IMG/VR virus record: IMGVR_UViG_3300027974_001900
Span: 53,361-117,360 of that record
Direction: 5' to 3' (one strand)
Length of the DNA: 64,000 nt
Source: a virus
Under the pieces are notes generated by a model. It was not told where the DNA came from and did not search any database. It saw nothing but the letters and a program-made list of their open reading frames with translations. Both the position numbers and the translations under genes were made by a program. This document shows, in pieces, positions 29,192 through 37,305 of this stretch (position 1 is its first letter; every line of letters begins with the position of its first letter).

Positions 29192-30449
29192 TAATATCCT
29201 CCGAAGAAATTATAGTAAATTTAGGACATGGTACTATAAATTTACCACCATTGTTTAAATAATTTCTTTCTCTCTCGGTAAATTCTTTTATAAAGTGCCA
29301 AGGAAGAATTAATAAATAATCAGGCTTTTCGCTTCTCATTTGTTCTTCTGATATAATTGGAATATTTGTTCCCGCTGTTCTTAGCCCGTGTTTATATGGT
29401 GAACGATCAGCAATTGCGGTTATTTGAGCATTATCAAGACCATACCATTGGATAAGAGTATTTCCTTTTGTCGAAGCTCCATAGCCATAAATTGTTTTAT
29501 TTTTCTCTTTTTCTTGTTTTATAAATGAAACCATTTTTTCTTTTAAAGAACAAATATCATTATAAAAATTAATATATGTTTCTGGATTATTAATTTGCAA
29601 ACTTTCTTCATATTTTAATAAAGATTCAATTCTAAAATTTGCAACGTCTCTCTTTTGTTGGTCTCTAAACCTAGTTTTATCCGCTTCTTTTTTCATCAAA
29701 AATACTCTAAAGCTTCCACCATTTACATCATTTAAAGTACAATCAACTATATCAAACCCCACCTTATCCATTAAGTATTTAATCGAAGATAGTGAATAAT
29801 ATGTTATATGCTCATGGCAGATATTATCAAAAGCCATTTGTCTTAACATTAAAGGAGTATAACTTAATTGAATGACCCAAATTCCATTATCTTCTAATAT
29901 TTCTTTAACATCATTACAAAAAGAAATTGGATTATCTAAATCATAAAACATTGCAATAGTAGTAACTATTTTTGCTTTTTTACTACCATATTTTCCAGAT
30001 TTATATGCCTTGGCTGAAAAATAATCTTGTATTACTTCGTCTGCTTTTTTAGACGATTCTGTATGATAAGAATCGTCACTCGGATCTATGCCTAACTTAA
30101 CAAGATGACTAGGAACATAATCAAATAAAGTTCCATCATTACAGGCTATATCTAAAAAAATATCTCCTTCTTTTGTTTTAACCGATTTTAAACAGCTATC
30201 GACAACATCTTTTAATTCATCTTTCATTGTTTGATTGGTTCCAGAACGATACCAATATCTTCCATACATCTTTTCTTGTGGTATGGTATCTTCTAGTTGC
30301 AACAGCCCAGATTTTTCACATAATTTTAATTTTAACTCACATTCACCAGCTCTTGGCTGTTCGTTTTCTGTTAAAAAATCAGACATATATATATTGCCCA
30401 AAGAAAATACTTCTTTTGTTTCTTCACCCGAAATTCTACATTTAGACAT
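29181..30449 (-). CDS. SAM-dependent sugar C-methyltransferase-like protein, 422 aa
   Basis: The architecture matches NDP-hexose C-methyltransferases: an N-terminal Cys-containing domain (MSKCRISG and a later CEKSGLLQL), a Rossmann methyltransferase core with DIACNDGTLFDYVP (SAM site), CHEHITYYS, and a C-terminal domain with GYGASTKGNTLIQW, the Methyltransf_14 hallmark. The N-terminal zinc motif is degenerate compared with family members I recall. It would add a methyl branch to a keto-sugar nucleotide. It lies between the epimerase-reductase and a HAD-like gene, so a GDP-sugar from this cluster is a plausible substrate. The length fits the family (about 410 aa). Confidence 0.83.
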   Translation of the reverse strand: MSKCRISGEETKEVFSLGNIYMSDFLTENEQPRAGECELKLKLCEKSGLLQLEDTIPQEKMYGRYWYRSGTNQTMKDELKDVVDSCLKSVKTKEGDIFLDIACNDGTLFDYVPSHLVKLGIDPSDDSYHTESSKKADEVIQDYFSAKAYKSGKYGSKKAKIVTTIAMFYDLDNPISFCNDVKEILEDNGIWVIQLSYTPLMLRQMAFDNICHEHITYYSLSSIKYLMDKVGFDIVDCTLNDVNGGSFRVFLMKKEADKTRFRDQQKRDVANFRIESLLKYEESLQINNPETYINFYNDICSLKEKMVSFIKQEKEKNKTIYGYGASTKGNTLIQWYGLDNAQITAIADRSPYKHGLRTAGTNIPIISEEQMRSEKPDYLLILPWHFIKEFTERERNYLNNGGKFIVPCPKFTIISSEDINDK

Positions 30450-30755
30450 TTAATCCTCGCTTTTAAAAAATATTAAACTATTAACCGCTTTATCGCATAT
30501 GAATAAATCATAAGCTGGTTTACCGAATTTTATTGAATGATATTTGACATTCCAATCACTAAGCTGTTTTTTTGTTATTTGTTCCCAATTTATACCAGTT
30601 AATGTTCCTCTTGCTGTCCAATAAACTATATTATTACCATCGTCATATAGTTTGTTTATTTTTTCAATATTTTGTTTTATAGGAATTGATTTTGCATAAT
30701 TTCTATCTTCTGGTGTTATGCAAATCGTTTCGTCTATATCTACATAGATTATCAT
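30450..30755 (-). CDS. HAD-superfamily phosphatase-like protein, 101 aa
   Basis: The N-terminus MIIYVDIDET has the HAD nucleophile pair D6/D8, followed by YWTARG (motif II Thr) and a GKPAYDLFICDKA segment (motif III Lys and motif IV acid). Such compact HADs are common in surface-polysaccharide clusters of bacteria and marine phages, with unknown phosphosugar substrates. It overlaps the NeuB gene by 4 bases and precedes the methyltransferase by none. It could dephosphorylate a sugar precursor, for example a nonulosonic acid 9-phosphate or heptose phosphate; this is inferred from context. Confidence 0.83.
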   Translation of the reverse strand: MIIYVDIDETICITPEDRNYAKSIPIKQNIEKINKLYDDGNNIVYWTARGTLTGINWEQITKKQLSDWNVKYHSIKFGKPAYDLFICDKAVNSLIFFKSED

Positions 30756-31567
30756 TTTCCTCTCAAAGATTTTTTCTTTTCTATTTCACTTCCGACTAGT
30801 TCTCTTGGGGCTGCACTTCCTAAGGCAGATTCTATATCTCTTATACCTTTTACAAGTTTAATTAAACCTTGAGGCTCAATTGATGCCATATGATCACTAC
30901 CCCACATTGTTCTATCTAAAGTTATGTGTCTTTCAATCCAAGTTACTCCCATCGCAATGGTTGCAAAAGTTGTAACTAATCCATATTCGTGCCCACTATA
31001 TCCAACTTCTTTTTTATATTTTTCTTTTAAAAAGTTAATATAATTTAAATTTAATTCATTTATTTTAGATGGATAGCTAGAATTTGTATGAAAGATAACA
31101 TCAGGATTACCCAAAGATACTGCTTTTTCTATTTCCTCTTCGGTGCTCATACCAGTTGACATGAGCAAATAATCAAATTTTTTTCTAGAATATTGTAATA
31201 ATTCATCTTCTGTTATTAGAGCAGATGGTATCTTACCAATTGATTTAAAATTAGACATAAAGTCTACAGATGGTGTATCCCATACAGATGCAAACCATCC
31301 TATATTATTATTTTTACAGTATTTGTCAATTTCTTGATATTCTTTTTCTTCAAACTCAATCTTCTTTTTGTATTCAATATAAGTCATTTCACCCCACGGA
31401 GTTTGTCTTAACTTATATTTTTGCTCTTCTGGGACGCAAATATCAGGAGTTCTTTTTTGAAATTTTACATAATCACACCCGGCAACTTTTGCGACATCAA
31501 TTAATTTTTTTGCCGTTTCAACACTACCATTGTGATTTATTCCAATTTCAGCTATTATTTTTACCAT
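30752..31567 (-). CDS. neuB: N-acetylneuraminate (nonulosonic acid) synthase, NeuB-like, short form
   Basis: The TIM-barrel domain of NeuB is complete in motifs: IAEIGINHNG, DYVKFQKRTPD, MSTGMSTEEEIEKA, GYSGHEYG and ERHITLDRTMWGSDH. The family condenses phosphoenolpyruvate with a hexosamine-type sugar to make sialic, legionaminic or pseudaminic acid. At 271 aa the protein ends just after KSLRGK, where family members continue into an about 65-residue SAF (antifreeze-like) domain; that domain normally reaches into the active site of the partner subunit. So it is a natural truncation or a streamlined phage form. It overlaps the NeuA-like gene by 20 bases. Confidence 0.9.
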   Translation of the reverse strand: MVKIIAEIGINHNGSVETAKKLIDVAKVAGCDYVKFQKRTPDICVPEEQKYKLRQTPWGEMTYIEYKKKIEFEEKEYQEIDKYCKNNNIGWFASVWDTPSVDFMSNFKSIGKIPSALITEDELLQYSRKKFDYLLMSTGMSTEEEIEKAVSLGNPDVIFHTNSSYPSKINELNLNYINFLKEKYKKEVGYSGHEYGLVTTFATIAMGVTWIERHITLDRTMWGSDHMASIEPQGLIKLVKGIRDIESALGSAAPRELVGSEIEKKKSLRGK

Positions 31568-32192
31568 TGTATTTCTCCAAATCTTTTTGATAATCTACAT
31601 CAATAACATTATTAATTGGAAAATAGATTGTATTATCATTATACAGATTTTCATTCAGATTTTTAATTTCTTTTGTTTTAAAAATACAAATAAAATGACT
31701 TAATTCAAAACATTTTGGATAATCTTGCCTTCTGAAGAGGTTATGATTAACTAACTGTTTTCCTTTGTTATCTTCTAATTCATATAACATTAAGAATGGG
31801 TGTGCCTCAACCTTTTTTTTGCATAAAAGTGAGTCAGCATTGTTTGAGGAAAAAAATAAAATTGCCGACTTAACATCTTCCCAAGTTCTTTCTGGATATG
31901 TTAAGTATAGCATTAGTATTATCTCTTGATCATTTATCTTGCAAATATCTACCACATTTTGCAGCACGCTTTTTGTTGATGTTGTATCTTGCGCTAAATC
32001 TTCTTCTCTTTTTAAGAGAAATATATCTTCTGAGAAAAATTTTGCTTGTTCTAGAATGATGTCGTCGTCGCTAGATATAATTACATCTTTTAATTTATCC
32101 TTTGGTATTTTTTCTAATGTATGTAACAAAAGATTTCTGTTTTTAAATGGTAAACCTTTTGAATTTTTTCGAGCAGGTATTATTATTTTCAT
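31548..32192 (-). CDS. neuA: CMP-sialic acid synthetase-like cytidylyltransferase
   Basis: The N-terminus MKIIIPARKNSKGLPFKN is the NeuA/KdsB nucleotide-binding signature, followed by VIISSDDDIILEQA and an LYLTYPERTWEDV segment equivalent to LQPTSPLR of the family. The C-terminus has the VIDVDYQKDLE motif. It would activate a nonulosonic acid made by the adjacent NeuB with CMP. Length (214 aa) is typical for the catalytic domain alone. It overlaps both neighbours (4 and 20 bases), so the pair is translationally coupled. Substrate specificity cannot be read from the sequence. Confidence 0.86.
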   Translation of the reverse strand: MKIIIPARKNSKGLPFKNRNLLLHTLEKIPKDKLKDVIISSDDDIILEQAKFFSEDIFLLKREEDLAQDTTSTKSVLQNVVDICKINDQEIILMLYLTYPERTWEDVKSAILFFSSNNADSLLCKKKVEAHPFLMLYELEDNKGKQLVNHNLFRRQDYPKCFELSHFICIFKTKEIKNLNENLYNDNTIYFPINNVIDVDYQKDLEKYNGKNNS

Positions 32193-33052
32193 AATAAAAA
32201 TTCACCAAATTCTAATGTATTATACCAAGATTCTTTGTTTAAATTAATAATAGATATCCCTCTATTTTTAGCACTCTCATTAAGAACTTTTATATCATTT
32301 TCAAGATTTGCTCTAATTGGAGTCCAAGAATTTGGACCTAAATCTTTATACATCCAGTCGGTTTTTGTTTTATCTGCGTATCCCTTACTATAATCTAAGT
32401 CCATACCAGAAACATAAATTGGGTTACACCCCATAATTATTGCAAATGCAATCGCATGAAAAGAAACAGTGTCTCCAGTACTATAATGTTCATTGAAATT
32501 TGCTATATTCATTAAATATTCTTGTATTGTAATTCTTGGCGGAATATTCATTGAACAGCATTTGCCATCTGTAGCAAAACCAAAATTTCCTAAATGCCTT
32601 GGCGGTTGCCACATTGAACTGTTGTTACCATAATCTTTAAAATCAAAATTTTTATTTTTTACATAATATTCTTTAAAGTCTCTTAGAATTTGTAAACAAT
32701 CTTTTCCTTTCCAGTGACGTTGATCATACGCAAGCCATTCAAAATTAGCATTTTCTTCAATTAATTTTTTATCTGTAAAATCTCCATCATCGGAAAAAAA
32801 TACAGGTAATTTATTAATATTTAAAAAATTTAAATAATTTTTGATAGCAAATTCTGCATTACTTAATATCCAATAATCTGGCTTATCCTCAAAATAATCC
32901 CACCAATTATTTACAGAAAATCTAATAATATTTTTATTTTTATGCGCATTTATAATTTTTTCTTTGTCGTTATTCAAACTTGGGCCGTGGCCAGCAATAA
33001 CACAAGGAACATTTTTATGTCTATCTAATATGTCTTTATAATCTAATCTCAT
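32189..33052 (-). CDS. MptE/DUF115 or GT42-sialyltransferase-like protein, 287 aa
   Basis: The layout resembles Campylobacter CstII-type (GT42) sialyltransferases and the related DUF115/MptE fold. There is an N-terminal VIAGHGPSLNN loop, then IIRFSVNNWWDYF, the SFHAIAFAIIMGCNPIYVSGMDLDY block near residue 205, and a late NDIKVLNESAKNRGISI strand. In CstII the corresponding parts bind CMP-sialic acid. It lies directly downstream of NeuA and NeuB, so a nonulosonic-acid transferase is an attractive reading. Overall similarity to known families is weak, and an MptE-like non-transferase cannot be excluded. Confidence 0.65.
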   Translation of the reverse strand: MRLDYKDILDRHKNVPCVIAGHGPSLNNDKEKIINAHKNKNIIRFSVNNWWDYFEDKPDYWILSNAEFAIKNYLNFLNINKLPVFFSDDGDFTDKKLIEENANFEWLAYDQRHWKGKDCLQILRDFKEYYVKNKNFDFKDYGNNSSMWQPPRHLGNFGFATDGKCCSMNIPPRITIQEYLMNIANFNEHYSTGDTVSFHAIAFAIIMGCNPIYVSGMDLDYSKGYADKTKTDWMYKDLGPNSWTPIRANLENDIKVLNESAKNRGISIINLNKESWYNTLEFGEFLL

Positions 33053-33059
33053 ATTATCT

Positions 33060-33947
33060 CTATAGTTTTATTTCCAAAGAATTTATAATTTTATCAAATA
33101 TGATATCATCATAGTTTAAATAATCGTTCATGAATATATCATAATTAATTGTGATATATTCTAACATAGATTTGTATTTCTTTTCAGAAATCTCCTCTTT
33201 TAATATATTAATTAAATCATCTGGGCTATTAAATTTTATTATACCTCTCTCGTCAAAAAATTCTCCAATATTATCACAACCCCAATATACCGGTACTGTT
33301 CCACAGGCAAAACAATCTAATATTTTATCAGCAAAATAATTCTTTCTTTTTGCATTTTCTATAGCAAGTTGAAACATAAAATCCACAGTTCCTTCTGCTT
33401 TTAATTTTATATGTCTATTACATCCATTACCAAATAGTTCTATTTTATCATATGATATTTTTGGTAATAAACTATCCGCTATTATATGTCTTAATCTATG
33501 ACCAAAAAGCCAAGTTTTTTCAGAATATACCATTGAGATAAGTTTATTTTTTTGATGTATCTTACAATCTTTATCTCCAAGACCAGTTGAGTCAGGATTC
33601 ATAAAAATATATTTATTTTTATTTTTTTTTAGTAATTCTTCATCGTGTGTTAAAATTAAATCAAAATTTTTTTCATATTTTTGTATCTCATCATATATGT
33701 GTGGCAATAAATCTCTAGGTTCTTGTAAAATAGCGACTTTAAATTTTGAATTAATAACCTCACTTAGAAAGAAAACTTTATCTGTAAATAAAGTTACGCC
33801 GTCCCAGTTTTTTTCGTTTTTTACATATTGTATTTTTTTTGGAGATCTAAGTTCTCCTGGCACTTCCCCCGCTGCTCTCATAATAGATTCTACAAATGAA
33901 TTTGCATAAACAGAATCGTCTATCATATTAACAGTTAATTTTTTCAT
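33060..33947 (-). CDS. GT10 family fucosyltransferase-like (alpha-1,3/4), 295 aa
   Basis: Residues about 195-226 carry the GT10 signature: AIENAKRKNYFADKILDCF followed by ACGTVPVYWG (compare FENS-x-YVTEKI-x-DAL-x-AG-x-IPIYWG). An upstream HDEELL/HGHR region fits the acceptor domain. GT10 enzymes move L-fucose from GDP-fucose onto GlcNAc-containing glycans; some accept other 6-deoxy sugars. In this cluster the donor could be GDP-L-fucose or a GDP-colitose-like sugar. It overlaps the radical-SAM gene by 4 bases. The protein has no membrane anchor, as expected for a cytoplasmic bacterial or phage form. Confidence 0.86.
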   Translation of the reverse strand: MKKLTVNMIDDSVYANSFVESIMRAAGEVPGELRSPKKIQYVKNEKNWDGVTLFTDKVFFLSEVINSKFKVAILQEPRDLLPHIYDEIQKYEKNFDLILTHDEELLKKNKNKYIFMNPDSTGLGDKDCKIHQKNKLISMVYSEKTWLFGHRLRHIIADSLLPKISYDKIELFGNGCNRHIKLKAEGTVDFMFQLAIENAKRKNYFADKILDCFACGTVPVYWGCDNIGEFFDERGIIKFNSPDDLINILKEEISEKKYKSMLEYITINYDIFMNDYLNYDDIIFDKIINSLEIKL

Positions 33948-35959
33948 TTTGTCACACCTATTTCTTCAATTTTTGTTTTACAAGCTGCGACTCTTCTTCC
34001 CCACCATAAAATTTCAGTTCCCCAAGAATAATAATCACCATTGAAGTTTTTTGCATTGAATTGCAATTTATTTTGTTTTTCTAACAAATTTTCTTTTTTA
34101 TGTATCACATTATTAATGTTATGTACAAAAGAACTTTCAATCGGATAATTTTTGTTTGGATCTAAAATTGCACATTCTTGATATTTTATTAATTCTTTTA
34201 GCAAAGAATCTGGAATATCAAAATTTTCTTTTATCACTTTATAAACTTCCTCGTAGAATTTTTCTTTATTCTGATTTATTTTCATTGCCGTGGCTTCTTC
34301 AAAATCCCATGCGTAATTTTCTCTTACGTCTTCTACGATTCTTCCCCACGGGAATTTACAATCTAATATTTTGTCTAGAGTATCTGCTGTTTCTTTTAAT
34401 TCATTGCCGATAAAAGTATTTGGATTATTTATCATATATTCAAGAAAAGTGCTATAAAATTTTTTATATGACACATTATATGCTGTTCTCATAAATCTAC
34501 TGATATACTGTAGATATCCTAGATAATGCCCAAACATAAAAAGCCATCTATAATAATGACATTTTTTATATTCATCATGAGTCATGGTATTGCTACCAAC
34601 TACCATCTCTTCTCTTTCAAATTCATTGTGTTTTGTGAGATCAAGATGTTGAAAAGCAGTATAGGTTTCTATAACTTTTAGCCCATATTGTTCCCTATAT
34701 TCTTTGGATCCAAATGGAGTATTTGGCAAAGAGGTGAGAGAATATATTCCGATATAGTTGTGTTGTTCTAATTCTATTATTTGACAAATACCATCAATAA
34801 AACTTTCTAAAGTTTCTTCTGGAAGCCCTAGAATAACCTCCATATAGCTGGGCAATTCTGTTTGATTATATAAATCTAAAAATTCTTTTAATTTTCCATT
34901 GTCAACATTTTTTCTTTTTATTGCTTTTAAAACATTTGGATTCATAGATTGAACTGCTATTGTAATTCCTTTATCCATTTGTGCTTCATAAAAAGTTTTT
35001 GCCAAATCTAATACTTCATCAGCTTTATTTTTAGCCCAATCACAACGGTGTTTTTCTGGATATCCATTTTCTTTTTTCTTTTTTACCAAATATTCAGTTA
35101 CATGTTTATGCTCTGGCAACATACCAAAATTGGAATCTGCATTATAAACAAAAACCACTTTATTATCTGATAACCAATCTACTTCTTTTAGAACTTTTTC
35201 TAAAACTGGAGTTCTAATTCTTTGATAATATTTTGTTCCAATCTCACAAAATGTACACTGATACGGACAGCCCCTAGTTGTTTCAATTGTTGCCTCTAGT
35301 TTATATGGGCAGTCTTTTATTAGTTCATCAAATAGTCCGTTTAAATACGGGCTAGGCATCGTTGATAGGTCTTCTATTCTAGGTCTTACTGATGTTACAT
35401 ACGTATCGTCCTCAAATATTAAATCAGCTGTTTTTATTTCTATTAAATCAATACTATTTTTTATAATATTTTTTATTTTACGGTGTTCTTTATCAATAAG
35501 AGACATTTTTATCGAACAGCCTAGAACATTATGCCACTCTTTTTTGTCTTTAAGATGTTCTAAGAGAATATCTTTAAACGCCTCCTCTCCTTCTCCATGA
35601 ACTATTATATCAACATATGGGTGCTCTTTAAAAAAGTTTTGACTTCTATCAGCAATTGGCGGCTGCCATCCACCATATACAATTATACAATCTGGATACT
35701 TTTCTTTTATTTTTTTCGCCATTTTATTATTAAAATGCCAATTCCAAACAAAAGTATTAAATCCTATTACAGAAGGATTTTTTATTTTTTCTAATATTAG
35801 ATCTATATCTTCTCGATAATAAAACCATCCATCTAATTTATAATTATTAGATATTGTTTCATTTCTTAAACAATTTGACCAAATTAAACCAGTACTATAT
35901 GGTAATTTAACCTGTCCAACTAGTACATCATTTATTTCAAATAGATAAAGATTGTTCAT
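33944..35959 (-). CDS. B12-binding radical-SAM protein, 671 aa
   Basis: The N-terminal 190 residues resemble a cobalamin-binding domain (VGFNTFVWNWHFN, YGGWQPPIAD, IIVHGEGEEAFKDIL). The radical-SAM core follows, with the [4Fe-4S] motif RGCPYQCTFC (C231, C235, C238) and later the NAD..FG, MDKGITIAVQSM and GLPEETLESFI segments. Such enzymes methylate or rearrange unactivated carbons. Its target here is unknown; position in the glycan cassette between GT10 and a DegT protein suggests a sugar or lipid-linked intermediate. The C-terminal 250 residues do not match a domain that I recognise. It overlaps both neighbours by 4 bases. Confidence 0.87.
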   Translation of the reverse strand: MNNLYLFEINDVLVGQVKLPYSTGLIWSNCLRNETISNNYKLDGWFYYREDIDLILEKIKNPSVIGFNTFVWNWHFNNKMAKKIKEKYPDCIIVYGGWQPPIADRSQNFFKEHPYVDIIVHGEGEEAFKDILLEHLKDKKEWHNVLGCSIKMSLIDKEHRKIKNIIKNSIDLIEIKTADLIFEDDTYVTSVRPRIEDLSTMPSPYLNGLFDELIKDCPYKLEATIETTRGCPYQCTFCEIGTKYYQRIRTPVLEKVLKEVDWLSDNKVVFVYNADSNFGMLPEHKHVTEYLVKKKKENGYPEKHRCDWAKNKADEVLDLAKTFYEAQMDKGITIAVQSMNPNVLKAIKRKNVDNGKLKEFLDLYNQTELPSYMEVILGLPEETLESFIDGICQIIELEQHNYIGIYSLTSLPNTPFGSKEYREQYGLKVIETYTAFQHLDLTKHNEFEREEMVVGSNTMTHDEYKKCHYYRWLFMFGHYLGYLQYISRFMRTAYNVSYKKFYSTFLEYMINNPNTFIGNELKETADTLDKILDCKFPWGRIVEDVRENYAWDFEEATAMKINQNKEKFYEEVYKVIKENFDIPDSLLKELIKYQECAILDPNKNYPIESSFVHNINNVIHKKENLLEKQNKLQFNAKNFNGDYYSWGTEILWWGRRVAACKTKIEEIGVTK

Positions 35960-36633
35960 TTTTTTTCTCTAAAAATATTGTGTTTTCTTAAATCGTGATA
36001 TGTTTTATTAGATCCATTATCTTTATTTTCTTTCTGCATTATATCAAAAGCTAATATACCTTGTGCTGCAATCTCTGGCGGCATATACATATTCCATCCC
36101 ATAATAGTAAAGATTTCATCTTCATACATTGTATTTTTATGTGGGTGACGACCTTTTGCCCTAGCGGCTTTAAACCATTCTACTGCTTTTTCGTCATTTG
36201 TCAATATCATTCCGCCTTTTGTAAGTTTTAAAATTTTTTTTCTATGAAAGGATAAACATTGATATGAATCTTTTATATACATATTTTTAGTAAATCTTTG
36301 AGCACTATCATATATCGGATATGGTGATAACTGATATAAACCCGACCATTCAATTTCATTTAATTCAAAATCACACCCAGCATGTTTTATTAACATCGGC
36401 AATGAAACGTATGTATTACATGGTATTTTTATTGTACCATTAGCATTTAAATATTTTAAACACAAAAACAAAGCATCGGTACAATTATCAACAGCAACCG
36501 CAAATTTACTTCCAGCAAATTCTGCAATCTTTTTTTCAAAAATATCAACAGCATCCCAAGGGGTATTTATTTTATATCCTTTTTTTTGTAATTCTTCTAG
36601 AGCATATTCTCTTAATGGATCATATTCTAACAT
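35956..36633 (-). CDS. Short DegT/DnrJ-type aminotransferase-like protein, 225 aa
   Basis: The sequence matches the N-terminal, PLP-binding half of DegT/DnrJ/EryC1 sugar aminotransferases: FAGSKFAVAVDNCTDALFLCL, YDSAQRF and SFHRKKILKLTKGGMILT, where the PLP lysine is expected. Full-length enzymes have about 370-400 residues; this one stops at 225 with an Asn/Lys-rich end, so the C-terminal domain is missing. Unlike the ColD-like gene at 26-27 kb, lysine is kept at the active-site segment. It overlaps the radical-SAM gene by 4 bases. It may be a minimal phage version or a decayed enzyme. Confidence 0.75.
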   Translation of the reverse strand: MLEYDPLREYALEELQKKGYKINTPWDAVDIFEKKIAEFAGSKFAVAVDNCTDALFLCLKYLNANGTIKIPCNTYVSLPMLIKHAGCDFELNEIEWSGLYQLSPYPIYDSAQRFTKNMYIKDSYQCLSFHRKKILKLTKGGMILTNDEKAVEWFKAARAKGRHPHKNTMYEDEIFTIMGWNMYMPPEIAAQGILAFDIMQKENKDNGSNKTYHDLRKHNIFREKK

Positions 36634-36638
36634 TTTAA

Positions 36639-37295
36639 TTATTCCTTATTGAACAGAGTGTAATATTCTCCGGGAGCAAACTTTTTCCCATAAAAACTAA
36701 ATTTTTTCTCTTCTTTGTTATATCTATCATATGGAAGAATTCTAAAGTCAAAACTAACTCTAGTTTTTCCAGTTGTATTAAGTTTATTTCCGTGCCTACA
36801 TCTATTACCGTTAAATATTGCATATTCACCAACAGACATTTCAATTGGCTTATAATCTTCTAAGCCAGGAACCGATTCTATCCATGTACAGTTTGTATCA
36901 TAACACTTTGTTAGTGGAATTTGAAAATTTATTTCCCACTCTGGGTGTCCATGATCTTCATCGTTATCATAGTGCCATTTAGAAACGGCTGTTTGATTTG
37001 GTACTTGAACTCTAAATGATGGAAATGCTTGATAAAGAAAACTTTTACTAAATTGAGGAGCTATAACTTCTTTAACGAAATCTTCATATACTTTTTTTAT
37101 TTCATCCCAATTTTTTAGCTTATCATAAAAAATTTTATGAAAATGTGTTTCTGCTTCGTTTTTTTGTTCTAATTTTTTTGATCCACAAAGCTCTAGATCT
37201 ATTAAGTGTAATTCTGTTAAATCTTTTATTTGATAAAGATCCTCAACTAATTTAACAAAGTCAAATTTTTGTTTTTCATAATTTTTTATAATCAT
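36639..37295 (-). CDS. StrG-like 2-oxoglutarate/Fe(II)-type oxygenase, 218 aa
   Basis: The core contains KWHYDND (HxD iron ligands), then EINFQIPLT, GEYAIFNGNRCRHGNK with the distal histidine, and RVSFDFRI with the arginine expected to bind 2-oxoglutarate. This order fits the double-stranded beta-helix of Fe(II)/2OG oxygenases of the StrG/phytanoyl-dioxygenase-like type found in phage sugar clusters. It could hydroxylate or oxidise a sugar or lipid. Its neighbours are the GT11-like gene (10-base gap) and the DegT-like gene (5-base gap). Substrate is unknown. Confidence 0.78.
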   Translation of the reverse strand: MIIKNYEKQKFDFVKLVEDLYQIKDLTELHLIDLELCGSKKLEQKNEAETHFHKIFYDKLKNWDEIKKVYEDFVKEVIAPQFSKSFLYQAFPSFRVQVPNQTAVSKWHYDNDEDHGHPEWEINFQIPLTKCYDTNCTWIESVPGLEDYKPIEMSVGEYAIFNGNRCRHGNKLNTTGKTRVSFDFRILPYDRYNKEEKKFSFYGKKFAPGEYYTLFNKE

Positions 37296-37305
37296 TTATC
37301 TTCTC

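Noticed and set aside
36635-36844. Minus-strand ORF of 69 codons overlapping the 2OG oxygenase gene
   Set aside because: Lies almost entirely in another frame of a gene with good motifs (HxD, distal His, Arg).
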